A stretch of 64,000 nt of DNA from DASUXY01 sp036377675 (GCA_036377675.1 DASUXY010000040.1:43398-107397); one strand, 5' to 3'; positions 1 through 9,620 are shown, counted from the first letter of the stretch. Made by a program: numbers and translations. Notes: generated from the letters alone by a model not told the origin.

Positions 1-169
1 CGTATATATGCAGTATTATTACCGTTAAAATGATAAATTCAATGCCTTTAATCGCAATTAAAATGATAACATGGTTCGTTAGTTTGCTTTGAATCGCCCC
101 GGTAATAAATATGAAGAGTAAAATCCCAATCATATAGGAGATGAGTGGTTTGGTAAATAATGAACGCAT
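1..169 (-). CDS. phoR: Sensor histidine kinase PhoR, N-terminal part (cut by window edge)
   Basis: The minus-strand frame opens with ATG at 169, overlapping the phoP stop codon as TAATG, and runs off the window. The 56 visible codons begin MRSLFTKPLISYMIGILL and contain a hydrophobic stretch at about residues 9-26, then a second at about 33-54, as expected for the membrane-anchored N-terminus of a PhoR/PnpS-type kinase. The kinase core lies outside the window. The name rests mostly on position: the gene is translationally coupled to phoP. In the family, PhoR senses phosphate limitation and phosphorylates PhoP. Confidence 0.75.
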   Translation of the reverse strand, partial: MRSLFTKPLISYMIGILLFIFITGAIQSKLTNHVIILIAIKGIEFIILTVIILHIY

Positions 170-864
170 TACTGTTTAACATCCTCCATTTTATAACCAA
201 GGCCACGAACTGTTTTAATATAGACTGGTTTTTGCGAAGGGGGCTCGATTTTATCGCGCAAATGACTAATATGGACATCAACAATTCGACTATCGCCAAC
301 AAAGTCATAGTTCCAAACAGCCTTCAATAACTGATCTCTCGATAATACATGCCCTTTATGGTGAGCTAAATATACTAAAAGTTCAAACTCTTTACGGGTG
401 AACGTTAAAACTTCACCATTTAATTCAGCTTCATGTTTTTCAGGATAAATAATTAAGTCACCAATCTGTATTCTGGAACTATAATTTTCCTTAGAAATAT
501 ATACTCGTCTTAAAATGGCCTTTATTCGGGCAATGACTTCCTTTGGGCTAAAAGGTTTCGTTAAATAATCATCGGCTCCCCACTCAAGACCTTGTAGTTT
601 AATCGTCTCTTCATCTCTTGCTGTTAACATTAAAATCGGAGTTGTCACGTCTGTTTCTCGTAAATGTTTACACACTTGTAACCCATCTACACCCGGAAGC
701 ATTAAATCGAGTATCATTAAATCATAATCGTTTTGCTCGGCTTTTCTAATTGCTTCTTTACCATCGTATGCGATATCCACCGTGTATCCTGCCCGTTCGA
801 CATGAAAAGTTAATAATGTAACAATAGACACTTCATCATCTACAATAAGAATCTTCTGTTTCAT
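169..864 (-). CDS. phoP: Phosphate-response regulator PhoP (OmpR family)
   Basis: A 231-residue two-domain response regulator. The receiver domain (about 1-120) has the acidic pair D9-D10, the phosphoacceptor D53 in ILDLMLPG, and the conserved Lys in DYLTKPFSP. The C-terminal half (about 130-228) is an OmpR/PhoB winged helix ending in TVRGLGYKM. It sits directly upstream of a histidine kinase frame and next to mdh, the usual Bacillus phoPR position. Known family role: control of the phosphate-starvation regulon, including teichoic acid and phosphatase genes. No Pho box was identified in front of it by eye. Confidence 0.93.
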   Translation of the reverse strand: MKQKILIVDDEVSIVTLLTFHVERAGYTVDIAYDGKEAIRKAEQNDYDLMILDLMLPGVDGLQVCKHLRETDVTTPILMLTARDEETIKLQGLEWGADDYLTKPFSPKEVIARIKAILRRVYISKENYSSRIQIGDLIIYPEKHEAELNGEVLTFTRKEFELLVYLAHHKGHVLSRDQLLKAVWNYDFVGDSRIVDVHISHLRDKIEPPSQKPVYIKTVRGLGYKMEDVKQ

Positions 865-979
865 CGGCTACACTCTTTCCTTTCTATCCACTCTATATTT
901 ATCTTACATTGAATGTGGTCTTGTGTGAATACATTCAAGCAATTGTAAATGATATTTTACAAATGAGGCGATTTATAAT

Positions 980-1020
980 AAAAAAAGCTTCTTACTACAA
1001 CAAAAGTGTAATAAGAAGCT
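980..1020 (-). terminator. Rho-independent terminator after mdh
   Basis: On the minus strand the arms AGCTTCTTA and TAAGAAGCT (986-994 with 1012-1020) pair around a 17-base loop and are followed by a run of seven T. It begins 12 bases after the mdh stop and separates icd-mdh from phoPR. Confidence 0.85.
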
Positions 1021-1031
1021 GTAATTCTTCA

Positions 1032-1970
1032 TTATTTTAGGACGTCTAAAACGCTTTTTACAGAATTAGCTGATTTATCTAGGGCGGCTTTTTCTTCATC
1101 GGTCAAGTCTAATTCGATGACTTTTTCAATTCCGTTTCCGCCTAAGACAGTTGGAACACCAAGGTAAATATCAGAATATCCGTACTCACCTTCTAAATAA
1201 GCAATCGATGGAAGTATACGCCGCTGATCTTTAAGAATCGCTTCTGCCATTACCGTTAAGGATGCTGCAGGCGCAAAGTAAGCACTACCATTTCCTAATA
1301 AGTTGACGATTTCTCCGCCACCTTTTCTCGTCCGTTCAACGATTGCATCAAGACGTTCTTTAGAAATTAATTTTTCTAATGGGATACCACCAGCATATGA
1401 ATAACGAATCAATGGAACCATGTCATCTCCGTGACCACCGAGGACAAATCCAGTAACATCTTTTACGGAAAGATTCAATTCTTCGGCTACGAAAGTTCTA
1501 AAACGAGCCGTATCAAGAACACCGGACTGACCAATTACACGTTCTTTAGGAAAGCCAGACTCTTTATACACTGTATATGTCATCGCATCAACTGGGTTTG
1601 TTAGTACAATGATATAACTGTTCGGTGAATACTTCACAATTTCTTTCGTAACAGCTTTCATAATGTTTGCGTTCGTGTTTACAAGATCATCACGACTCAT
1701 CCCTGGTTTACGTGCAATACCCGCAGTGATAATAACGAGGTCAGAGTCTTTTGTATCCGCATAGTCTGCAGTACCGATGATATTAGCATCAAACCCTTGA
1801 ACAGGACTTGCTTCTAACATGTCTAATGCTTTTCCTTTCGTCGGATTTTCCATATCTGGAATATCGACGAGAACGACGTCACCGAGTTCTTTTTGAGCGA
1901 CCATTAAGGCAGTGGTTGCTCCGGTAAATCCGGAGCCAATCACTGAAATTTTCTTTCGGTTGATTGCCAA
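1032..1970 (-). CDS. mdh: Malate dehydrogenase
   Basis: NAD-dependent oxidation of malate to oxaloacetate in the TCA cycle; 312 residues, the usual length for the LDH-like Bacillus enzyme. The N-terminal nucleotide motif is GSGFTGATTA (about residues 12-21). The substrate and catalytic region reads GQSGVLDTARFR, and the active-site histidine lies in GGHGDDM. The gene follows icd by 35 bases on the same strand and ends at a clear terminator, so icd-mdh very likely form one transcript. The start is ATG at 1970 with an upstream GAGGGGG-like ribosome binding site. Confidence 0.97.
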   Translation of the reverse strand: MAINRKKISVIGSGFTGATTALMVAQKELGDVVLVDIPDMENPTKGKALDMLEASPVQGFDANIIGTADYADTKDSDLVIITAGIARKPGMSRDDLVNTNANIMKAVTKEIVKYSPNSYIIVLTNPVDAMTYTVYKESGFPKERVIGQSGVLDTARFRTFVAEELNLSVKDVTGFVLGGHGDDMVPLIRYSYAGGIPLEKLISKERLDAIVERTRKGGGEIVNLLGNGSAYFAPAASLTVMAEAILKDQRRILPSIAYLEGEYGYSDIYLGVPTVLGGNGIEKVIELDLTDEEKAALDKSANSVKSVLDVLK

Positions 1971-2005
1971 GGATAGTTCCCCCTCTTACGTTTTAGTCCA
2001 TTATA

Positions 2006-3277
2006 TTAACCCATGTTTTTAATAAGCTCATCTCCAAACTCAGAACACTTCACTTCTTTTGCACCTTCCATTAAGCGGGCGAAGTCATATGTTACTACTT
2101 TGGATGAAATCGTTTTGTTCATTGATTCAGTAATTAAGTCTGCTGCTTTTCTCCAGCCCATATATTCAAGCATTAACACACCAGAAAGGATGACAGAAGA
2201 AGGATTCACTTTATCTAATCCAGCGTATTTTGGAGCAGTACCATGTGTAGCTTCAAAGATAGCATTACCTGTAACATAGTTAATATTCGCTCCTGGAGCA
2301 ATTCCAATACCACCAACTTGAGCCGCTAAAGCATCGGAGATGTAGTCACCATTTAAGTTCATTGTTGCAACAACACCGTGCTCTTTAGGGCGTGTTAAAA
2401 TTTGCTGAAGGAAAATATCAGCAATGGCATCTTTAACGATAATTTTTCCAGCTTTTTCAGCTTCGTCTTGAGCTTTATTTGCTGCTTCTTTACCTTCTTT
2501 TTCAACGATGCGATCATATTCGTCCCATGTGAATACTTTGTCGCCAAACTCTTCTTCAGCTACTTCATATCCCCATTTTTTGAAAGCACCTTCTGTAAAC
2601 TTCATAATGTTACCTTTATGAACTAATGTTACGTACTTGTAGCCTTCTTCAATTGCATATTCGATTGCTGCACGTACGAGACGCTTCGTACCTTCTTCAG
2701 AAACGGGCTTAATTCCAATACCTGATGATTCAGGGAAACGGATATTTTCTACACCCATTTCATTTTGTAAAAAGTCAATTACTTTTTTAACTTCAGGTGT
2801 TCCTTCTTCCCACTCAATTCCAGCATAAATGTCTTCTGTGTTTTCGCGGAAAATGACCATGTTCACGTCTTCTGGTCGCTTAACCGGTGATGGTACACCA
2901 TCAAAATAACGTACAGGACGTAAACAGTTGTATAGGTCAAGTTCTTGACGTAATGCAACGTTTAGTGAGCGAAAGCCACCACCGATTGGTGTCGTCAATG
3001 GCCCTTTAATAGCAACCTTATATTTATCAATCATATCAAGGGTTTCTTGTGGTAACCACTCACCTGTCTTGTTGTATGCTTTTTCACCAGCATAAACTTC
3101 TTTCCATACTATTTTTTTCTTACCGTTGTAAGCTTTTTCTACTGCAGCGTCTAACACGCGACTAGCTGCTGCCCAAATGTCTGGACCGGTTCCGTCACCT
3201 TCAATGAATGGAATAATTGGTTGATCTGGTACGTTCACTTTCCCATTTTCGATTGTGATTTTTTCACCTTGAGTCAT
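2006..3277 (-). CDS. icd: Isocitrate dehydrogenase [NADP+]
   Basis: Oxidative decarboxylation of isocitrate to 2-oxoglutarate; 423 residues from the start chosen here. An upstream in-frame ATG exists at 3307, but ATG at 3277 (MTQGEKITIENG) has AGGAGG seven bases upstream and matches the family N-terminus and length. Recognisable blocks are PFIEGDGTGPDIW, the regulatory/substrate serine segment FRSLNVALRQ, IFRENTEDIYAG and EATHGTAPKYAG. It precedes mdh. It is separated from citZ by a strong terminator, so it probably also has its own promoter within 3280-3440. Confidence 0.96.
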   Translation of the reverse strand: MTQGEKITIENGKVNVPDQPIIPFIEGDGTGPDIWAAASRVLDAAVEKAYNGKKKIVWKEVYAGEKAYNKTGEWLPQETLDMIDKYKVAIKGPLTTPIGGGFRSLNVALRQELDLYNCLRPVRYFDGVPSPVKRPEDVNMVIFRENTEDIYAGIEWEEGTPEVKKVIDFLQNEMGVENIRFPESSGIGIKPVSEEGTKRLVRAAIEYAIEEGYKYVTLVHKGNIMKFTEGAFKKWGYEVAEEEFGDKVFTWDEYDRIVEKEGKEAANKAQDEAEKAGKIIVKDAIADIFLQQILTRPKEHGVVATMNLNGDYISDALAAQVGGIGIAPGANINYVTGNAIFEATHGTAPKYAGLDKVNPSSVILSGVLMLEYMGWRKAADLITESMNKTISSKVVTYDFARLMEGAKEVKCSEFGDELIKNMG

Positions 3278-3443
3278 GACAAATCCTCCTAAGTATTCAT
3301 AATCCATTTACATTCTAACACATTATATTTTTTTATGCTCATAAATGCTTACAAGCAAAAAAGGCTTTTTTTTCAGAAAAATTGGTTTAAAATATTTTCC
3401 GTTCTATTCCTGCAAAAGTGAAGATTTTATTTATGTAACTACA

Positions 3444-3472
3444 AAAAAATAGCCGGAATTTCCGGCTATTTT
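3444..3472 (-). terminator. Rho-independent terminator between citZ and icd
   Basis: An 11-bp perfect stem with a 1-base nominal loop (3448-3458 with 3460-3470, core TAGCCGGAA/TTCCGGCTA) is followed on the minus strand by T-rich sequence. It starts directly after the citZ stop codon. The sequence is nearly symmetrical, but minus-strand use fits the gene arrangement. Confidence 0.85.
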
Positions 3473-3473
3473 G

Positions 3474-4592
3474 TTATGCTCGATCTTCAATGGCAACATA
3501 TTCTTGTGTTTTCGGACCAGTATACTCTGCACGTGGACGAATCAAGCGGTTATTTTCATATTGTTCAAGTATGTGTGCAATCCAACCAGAGACTCGGCTA
3601 ACTGCAAAAATCGGTGTAAATAAGTCATGGTCAATACCGAGACTATGGTAAACCGAAGCAGAATAAAAATCTACGTTTGCAGGTAATCCTTTTTCTTTTT
3701 TAATGTATTCTTCAATCTTCACCGACATGTTATACCATTTTTCTTGCCCAGATCGCTTTGTTAACTCTTTAGACATTTTTTTCAAATGTTTTGCACGTGG
3801 GTCACCTGAACGATATACGCGGTGTCCCATACCCATAATTTTTTCTTTATTATCAAGGGCTTTTTGAACATACGGGATAGCATTTTCTTCTTCGCCAATC
3901 TCCATCAACATTTTCATAACTTGTTCGTTTGCTCCACCGTGTAATGGACCTTTCAAAGCGCCAATAGCTGCCGTTATTCCAGAGTACATATCGGATAAGG
4001 TAGCTACACATACACGTGCTGTAAATGTTGATGCATTCAGTTCGTGGTCAGCATGGAGAATGAGCGCTTTATCAATCGCTTCTACTTCGATATCAGCTGC
4101 TTCTTTACCATTCAACATATACAAAAAGTTTTCAGCAAACGATAAATTTTTCTTCGGTTTTACAGGCTCTAGTCCTTTACGAAGTCTTGCAAAAGAAGTT
4201 ACAACTGTTGCCATCCGTGCTTGGAGACGAATAGCTTTTCGTTTATTTGCTTCTTTTTCCATAACATCTGCTTCTTCGTCATACAAACCTAATATAGAAA
4301 CAGCACTTCTCAATGCCGCCATAGGATGGACTGTCGATAAATCGTATGAACGTAAATGTTCGATAACACCTTCAGGAAGTTCCATGTTATTTGCTAACTC
4401 TTGTTTTAACTGATCCAATTCAGATTGGGTTGGCATCTTCTGATTCCACAATAAATAGATTACTTCTTCGAAAGTTGATTGTTCAGCTAAGTCATCAATT
4501 CGATACCCTACATATGTCAATTGGTCGTCAATAATTGAACTAATTGCCGACTGAGTTGCTACAACCCCTTCGAGCCCTTTTGTTGCTGTCAT
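3474..4592 (-). CDS. citZ: Citrate synthase
   Basis: Condenses acetyl-CoA and oxaloacetate to citrate; 372 residues, the short Gram-positive type. Catalytic blocks are visible: LHADHELNASTF, LHGGANEQV and MGMGHRVY, with the acidic residue region near SASVYHSLG. The start ATG at 4592 has AAGGAGAGGGT immediately upstream. It lies ahead of icd and mdh in the conserved citZ-icd-mdh order but ends in its own terminator. In B. subtilis, citZ is repressed by CcpA and CcpC; a partial cre-like site lies about 165 bases upstream here. Confidence 0.96.
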   Translation of the reverse strand: MTATKGLEGVVATQSAISSIIDDQLTYVGYRIDDLAEQSTFEEVIYLLWNQKMPTQSELDQLKQELANNMELPEGVIEHLRSYDLSTVHPMAALRSAVSILGLYDEEADVMEKEANKRKAIRLQARMATVVTSFARLRKGLEPVKPKKNLSFAENFLYMLNGKEAADIEVEAIDKALILHADHELNASTFTARVCVATLSDMYSGITAAIGALKGPLHGGANEQVMKMLMEIGEEENAIPYVQKALDNKEKIMGMGHRVYRSGDPRAKHLKKMSKELTKRSGQEKWYNMSVKIEEYIKKEKGLPANVDFYSASVYHSLGIDHDLFTPIFAVSRVSGWIAHILEQYENNRLIRPRAEYTGPKTQEYVAIEDRA

Positions 4593-4946
4593 AACATACC
4601 CTCTCCTTTTTTTGTTTTCCTTAATGTACTGTCATAAAAATATACTATATTTTGACAATATTACTTTAGTAACATTGCCACCCCATGAATAATTATAAAG
4701 GATTCTGTTCATAAAGTGAATGAAAACAGTTTATGACCTATATAAAGCTTTTATAATTAACCGTTTTCAAAGAAGGTAAATCGTTAAGGATCCCTTTCAT
4801 TTACATATGATTTGCTACATTGAACTTTTTAATTAAAGTCTATTTTCATCCATCAAATCATATGTAAAACTATACGAGCTTTAATGAGATGGCTCAGCCC
4901 AACACGTAACCTTTTTCTTAGGATTTTTAAAAATGGAGTTGTTACC
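4593..4946. promoter_or_regulatory. Divergent citZ/ytvI control region with a cre-like site
   Basis: No gene is seen in these 354 bases. On the minus strand, TGAAAACGGTTAAT (4756-4769) matches 12 of 14 positions of the cre consensus TGWAANCGNTNWCA, failing at the last two. Short AT-rich dyads, such as TATAAAGC next to TTTTATA at about 4741-4755, and the pair CATAAA/TTTATG nearby, resemble but do not exactly match the CcpC ATAA-N7-TTAT box. Assignment as a CcpA/CcpC control region is by analogy with B. subtilis citZ; a clear -35/-10 pair was not found. Confidence 0.35.
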
Positions 4947-6056
4947 ATGTACAAGCCTTTATTATTAAAAATTTTAAAAATAATCATTTTAATTAGTACA
5001 ATCATTTGCCTCTATTATGTGGTTACTTCAGCCATCTTATATATTTATCCTTTTATCTGTGCAGTAATATTGTCTCTCTTTATTAATCCAATAGTAACAT
5101 TTTTACACGAAAAAGTAAAAATTCCTCGCTTTTTGGCGACAATTATAACTTTGATGTTCATCTTCCTTTTCATCGTTGGAATCGTTTTTTTAATCATTGC
5201 AGAAGTCTTGCAAGGAACGGCTTATTTAGCGGAACAAATTCCTCATCACTTCGTCCACTTAATGGCGGCCATCGATCTTTTATTCGTCGAAAAAATATCG
5301 CCACTGTTCGACAAACTGGCGACGTTGTTTAACACATTAGACCCAGCCCAACAGCGGAAGATTTTGGAGGAATTGGAAACATTCATCGAGTTTATAGCTA
5401 CTTCAGGAGCCTCACTGTTGAAAAATTTCTTTTTAAAAATACCTTCTTTTTTATCAGTTATACCGCATTCGATGACGATTATCTTTTTTATGCTGTTAGC
5501 AACAGTATTCATAACAAAGGATTGGTATTCACTTCAGGAAATATGTAATACGTATGTACCGGCCTCTATCCGTCGGTATGGAACTGAATTATCCATCCAT
5601 TTTAAAGACGCTATCTTAGGGTACATGAAGGGACAACTTCTCCTCATTTGTATTTCATCGATTATTATTCTTATCGGATTGTGGATAATGAACATTAAAC
5701 ATGCTTTAACCATCGTTCTTTTTGCTGCGATCATCGATGCTTTACCGCTCGTAGGGACAGGTATTATTTTTATACCGTGGATTGTTTATTTATTTTTAAC
5801 AGGCCATTTTCCAATGACGATCCACTTATCAGTTTTGTTTATGATCGTAACAATCGTCCGCCAACTTATCGAACCAAAAGTATTATCCTCTAGCATCGGC
5901 GTCAATCCTCTTTTAAGCCTTGTCGTTTTATACGTAAGCTTTCAATTGTGGGGAATTACAGGGGTGTTCTTAGCACCAGTCATCCTCGTCTTATTATACG
6001 TCTGCCATGAAGCTAAAATGTTTCACCGTTTGTGGGCCTTTATTAACGAACAATGA
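4947..6056 (+). CDS. ytvI: AI-2E family transporter-like membrane protein YtvI
   Basis: A polytopic membrane protein of 369 residues in the AI-2E transporter (formerly UPF0118) family. Several hydrophobic spans are visible, including about 8-50, 60-90, 150-185 and a block of spans from 210 to the end. The family signature near the C-terminus appears as SSSIGVNPLLSL. Some family members export small molecules or act as sodium-proton antiporters; the substrate of YtvI is unknown. An upstream ATG at 4884 lacks a ribosome binding site, while ATG at 4947 has GGAG eight bases upstream. It is convergent with fxsA. Confidence 0.85.
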   Translation: MYKPLLLKILKIIILISTIICLYYVVTSAILYIYPFICAVILSLFINPIVTFLHEKVKIPRFLATIITLMFIFLFIVGIVFLIIAEVLQGTAYLAEQIPHHFVHLMAAIDLLFVEKISPLFDKLATLFNTLDPAQQRKILEELETFIEFIATSGASLLKNFFLKIPSFLSVIPHSMTIIFFMLLATVFITKDWYSLQEICNTYVPASIRRYGTELSIHFKDAILGYMKGQLLLICISSIIILIGLWIMNIKHALTIVLFAAIIDALPLVGTGIIFIPWIVYLFLTGHFPMTIHLSVLFMIVTIVRQLIEPKVLSSSIGVNPLLSLVVLYVSFQLWGITGVFLAPVILVLLYVCHEAKMFHRLWAFINEQ

Positions 6057-6076
6057 TTCCAAATAGCTTCAGACGT

Positions 6077-6472
6077 TTACCATCGGCGAAAAACAATCGT
6101 ATGTTTATCAAGCATATTTTTAAGCAACCGTTGTAAATATTTCATTAGAAAACGTCGCGTCCCTGGTAAAACTAAAATGAAGCCAGCGAGGTCGGTTATA
6201 AATCCTGGTGTAAATAAAAGGACACCACCGATAAAAATACAAATACCGTTCAAAATATGTTTCGTCGGTACTTTACCATTATACATATCTTGTTTTGCCC
6301 GATACCACGTCGTTACTCCTTCGTGTTTCGCAATGGCTACTCCGATCATTCCTGTAAGGATAATGAGGGCAACGACCCACCACGGGCCGATTTTTCCACC
6401 AACCCAAACGATTAAACCTATTTCTAATGCAGGAACGATGAGAAATGCAAGTAATAGCCAGCGTAAGCGCAT
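6077..6472 (-). CDS. fxsA: FxsA-family membrane protein
   Basis: A small membrane protein of 131 residues matching the FxsA family. It has an N-terminal span (about 3-20), a second span (about 27-47) and the family block GGVLLFTPGFITDLAGFILVL at about 82-102, followed by a basic tail. FxsA in E. coli is named for suppressing F exclusion of phage T7 when overexpressed; its normal role is not settled. It lies between ytvI and pyk, as in B. subtilis (there called ytzA). Confidence 0.88.
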   Translation of the reverse strand: MRLRWLLLAFLIVPALEIGLIVWVGGKIGPWWVVALIILTGMIGVAIAKHEGVTTWYRAKQDMYNGKVPTKHILNGICIFIGGVLLFTPGFITDLAGFILVLPGTRRFLMKYLQRLLKNMLDKHTIVFRRW

Positions 6473-6555
6473 ATTATTTCACCCTTTCGAAAGAAGCATT
6501 TTCATCATTGTTAATTATACATTTTCAACGGAGGAATCCGGAGAAGTAGATCTTT

Positions 6556-6585
6556 AACAAAAGAAGGGATATCCCTTCTTTTGTT
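6556..6585 (-). terminator. Rho-independent terminator after pyk
   Basis: A perfect 15-bp inverted repeat (6556-6570 with 6571-6585, arm AACAAAAGAAGGGAT) directly follows the pyk stop codon. On the minus strand the right arm provides the T-rich tail. It ends the pfkA-pyk transcript. Confidence 0.85.
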
Positions 6586-8352
6586 TTAAAGGACATTTGC
6601 ATGTCCCTCATATATATCCCCTTTAGAAGCATCAATCGTTATGTCTTTATTTTCTTCTATAAGTTCAAAAGCGTCTTTTACACCGACAATAACCGGGATA
6701 CCGAGACTTAGACCTACGACAGCTGCGTGTGATGTTAAGCCACCCTCAACGGTAATGATTCCACCCGCCTTTTCAATCGCTGGCATCATTTCTCGATCTG
6801 TTCCGTAAGTTACGATAATATCATTTTCAGTTATTTTTTCATTTGCTTCGCTGGCATCTTTACAATAAACTGCTCTTCCATACGTGCTCTTTCTTCCAAT
6901 GCCTTGTCCTCGAGCAATTACGTTACCGATGATATGAACTTTCATCAAATTCGTTGTGCCACTTTCACCGACAGGAACACCTGCTGTAATAATTACTTTG
7001 CTCCCTCTGTCAAATAAACCAGTCTGTAAACCTTTTTCGACTGAAATATCGAGCATTTCATCAGTCGTTTGCGTTTTCAAACCTGTAGCATTTACAGGAT
7101 AAACACCCCAGACGAGTGAAAGTTGGCGATTAACGATGTTTGAAAAAGTAACAGCGACAATTGGAACAGATGGACGGTATTTCGAAATCATACGTGCTGT
7201 ATAACCGCTTTCTGTAGGTGTAATAATTGCACTCACTTTTAAATTCATAGCGGTGTGGGTGACTGATTGACTAATTGCCTCCGTCAAAGTCATATCAATT
7301 GAGCTGGACTGTTTTTTCAATATGAATTGATGGTCAAGTCCTGTTTCTGTTTTAGTTGCGATGCTGCTCATTGTTTGTACAGATTCGACTGGATAATCAC
7401 CTGCAGCTGTTTCTCCAGATAACATGACAGCATCACTTCCGTCAATAATGGCATTTGCAACGTCAGAAGCTTCTGCACGGGTCGGGCGGGGGTTACGCTG
7501 CATCGAATCAAGCATTTGTGTTGCAGTAATAACCGGTTTACCTTCAATGTTACAAGCACGAATGAGTCGCTTTTGTACTAACGGAACATCCTCTGGTGGT
7601 ATTTCAACTCCTAAATCACCACGAGCAACCATAATTCCGTCACTTACTTCTAAAATACTATGAATATTATCAACACCTTCTTGGTTTTCGATTTTCGAAA
7701 TGATGTGAAGGTCCGTTGCGTTATGTTGTTCTAATAGCTCTCTTATTTCTAAAATATCTGTCGCGCGACGAACAAATGAAGCTGCGATGAAATCGACACC
7801 TTGTTCGATACCAAAGACGATATCCTCTGCGTCCTTTTTTGTAATTCCGGGTAAATTCACCCGAATATTTGGGACATTGACTCCTTTCTTATTCTTGATT
7901 ACTCCAGAGTTTAAAGCTTTTGTTTTAACTTCTTGCTCGGAATGATCGATTTCAACTACTTTTAGTGCAATTAAACCATCGTCTACTAATATTTTTGAGC
8001 CAATCGAAAGGTCATCAATTAAACCGTCGTATGTAATCGAAAAACGCTCTGCAGTCCCTTCAACTTCCTTCATCGAAATCGACACAAAATCTCCTTGATG
8101 AATCGTCGCTTCTCCATCTTTAAACGTCCCCGTTCTTATTTCTGGTCCTTTTGTATCCAGTAATATAGCAACCGTTCGTCCTGTGTTTCTAGCTGCTTGT
8201 TTGATATTTTTTATCCGTTGACGATGTTCATCATAGCTCCCATGGGAAAAATTTAAACGTGCCACATTCATCCCTGCGTTCATTAAACGTTCTAACGTTT
8301 CAACCGAATCAGAAGCTGGTCCGATTGTACAAACTATTTTTGTTTTTCTCAT
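6586..8352 (-). CDS. pyk: Pyruvate kinase with C-terminal PEP-utiliser domain
   Basis: Converts PEP and ADP to pyruvate and ATP, the last step of glycolysis. It has 588 residues, longer than the roughly 475-residue core enzyme because of the extra C-terminal domain typical of Bacillus and Geobacillus. The core shows MRKTKIVCTIGPAS, NFSHG, the catalytic-lysine region IISKIENQEGV and the metal site MVARGDLGVEIP. The C-terminal domain (about 475-588) contains GGLTSHAAVVGLSLGIPVIV, resembling the phosphohistidine domain of PEP-utilising enzymes. It follows pfkA by 86 bases and probably shares its transcript. Confidence 0.97.
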   Translation of the reverse strand: MRKTKIVCTIGPASDSVETLERLMNAGMNVARLNFSHGSYDEHRQRIKNIKQAARNTGRTVAILLDTKGPEIRTGTFKDGEATIHQGDFVSISMKEVEGTAERFSITYDGLIDDLSIGSKILVDDGLIALKVVEIDHSEQEVKTKALNSGVIKNKKGVNVPNIRVNLPGITKKDAEDIVFGIEQGVDFIAASFVRRATDILEIRELLEQHNATDLHIISKIENQEGVDNIHSILEVSDGIMVARGDLGVEIPPEDVPLVQKRLIRACNIEGKPVITATQMLDSMQRNPRPTRAEASDVANAIIDGSDAVMLSGETAAGDYPVESVQTMSSIATKTETGLDHQFILKKQSSSIDMTLTEAISQSVTHTAMNLKVSAIITPTESGYTARMISKYRPSVPIVAVTFSNIVNRQLSLVWGVYPVNATGLKTQTTDEMLDISVEKGLQTGLFDRGSKVIITAGVPVGESGTTNLMKVHIIGNVIARGQGIGRKSTYGRAVYCKDASEANEKITENDIIVTYGTDREMMPAIEKAGGIITVEGGLTSHAAVVGLSLGIPVIVGVKDAFELIEENKDITIDASKGDIYEGHANVL

Positions 8353-8438
8353 GTATGGATCCTCCCTGCATTCGTTTTTTATAGTTGAATAGATTTTTAT
8401 ATGTGCATATGTAATACATTTTATGAAGGGTAGCAGTT

Positions 8439-9398
8439 TTAAATCGACAGTTCTTTTGAGAGTTTATACATATTCAGATTGATCGAATGCTCTTTCAGCA
8501 AAATGCTATCAAGGTCGTGAATCGCTAATTTATTCGCTTGTAGACCGACCATCTTCCCCGTTTTACCGGCCAGAAGCAATTCGACCGCTTTCGCACCTAA
8601 GCGACTCGCTAACGTACGATCAACGGCTGTTGGTGAACCGCCACGCTGGATATGTCCTAATACGGTTACACGCGTTTCTAAATTCGTCGCATCTTGAATC
8701 TTTTGCCCGTACTCAATTCCTCTACCTACTCCTTCGGCTAAAATGATAATGCTATGCTTTTTCCCTCGCTTATGACCTCTTTTTAAACGTTTGATTACAT
8801 CGGTAAATTCATCTTGATGTTCAGGAATTAAAATACTTTCTGCACCGCCAGCGAGGCCTGCCCATAATGCGATATCCCCAGCATCTCTTCCCATCACTTC
8901 AATTACGAAGGTACGCTCATGAGAAGTTGCGGTATCGCGAATTTTATCAATCGCTTGAATGACAGTGTTCAAAGCTGTGTCAAAGCCGATTGTAAAGTCT
9001 GTTCCACAAATATCATTATCTATTGTCGCTGGTACACCGATACAAGGAAATCCTTTTTCACTAAGACTTTTTGCTCCGTGAAAACTACCGTCACCACCGA
9101 TAACGATCAAGCCAGCAATGCCGAATTTCTTTAATTGTGAGATGGCCTTCTCTTGCCCAGCATCTGTTTTAAAGGCATCGCATCGTGCCGAAAATAAAAT
9201 CGTCCCGCCTCGATGGATAATGTCCCCTACAGAACCTAAAGCTAATTTATTAATATTTCCTTCCAGCAATCCTTGAAAACCATTTTTAACCCCGTAAATT
9301 TGTACACCTTCATAAATACTTTTTCGGGCAATTGCCCGAATCGCTGCATTCATTCCGGGGGCGTCGCCACCGCTCGTTAACACAGCTATTTTTTTCAC
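8439..9398 (-). CDS. pfkA: ATP-dependent 6-phosphofructokinase
   Basis: Phosphorylates fructose 6-phosphate, the committed step of glycolysis; 319 residues, exactly the usual Bacillus length. The start is GTG at 9398 (KKIAVLTSGGDAPGMN) with AGAGGTG upstream; an ATG 15 codons earlier would add a non-conserved leader. Visible motifs are GGDAPGMNAAIR, the ATP site GGDGSFHGA, the catalytic PATIDNDI(C)GTD and HIQRGGSPTA. It heads the pfkA-pyk operon. Confidence 0.97.
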   Translation of the reverse strand: MKKIAVLTSGGDAPGMNAAIRAIARKSIYEGVQIYGVKNGFQGLLEGNINKLALGSVGDIIHRGGTILFSARCDAFKTDAGQEKAISQLKKFGIAGLIVIGGDGSFHGAKSLSEKGFPCIGVPATIDNDICGTDFTIGFDTALNTVIQAIDKIRDTATSHERTFVIEVMGRDAGDIALWAGLAGGAESILIPEHQDEFTDVIKRLKRGHKRGKKHSIIILAEGVGRGIEYGQKIQDATNLETRVTVLGHIQRGGSPTAVDRTLASRLGAKAVELLLAGKTGKMVGLQANKLAIHDLDSILLKEHSINLNMYKLSKELSI

Positions 9399-9620
9399 GT
9401 TATTCACCTCTCGTCCATCGCCCAAACTTACATGGAGAAACATCCGTTTATTTTTTCTAATTCAATGTTCCTTTCAATCACTCACTCTTTATATTCAAAC
9501 ATAATCCCATTTAATCAAAATATCAAATGTAAACCTATAATTGATGTCCCTAGTCGACAGCCTAACAATCACTAAATGTTATCCTTTTCATAGATCACTA
9601 ATCTGTTGTTCGACAAAAGT

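Noticed and set aside
3278..3307. An upstream ATG adding ten residues to icd
   Set aside because: The downstream ATG at 3277 has an ideal AGGAGG, which lies inside the proposed extension, and gives the conserved N-terminus.
4741..4760. CcpC operator at citZ
   Set aside because: The AT-rich dyads do not match ATAA-N7-TTAT spacing exactly, so only a tentative mention was made.
5246..5512. Minus-strand frames inside ytvI
   Set aside because: Antisense shadows without start signals or homology.
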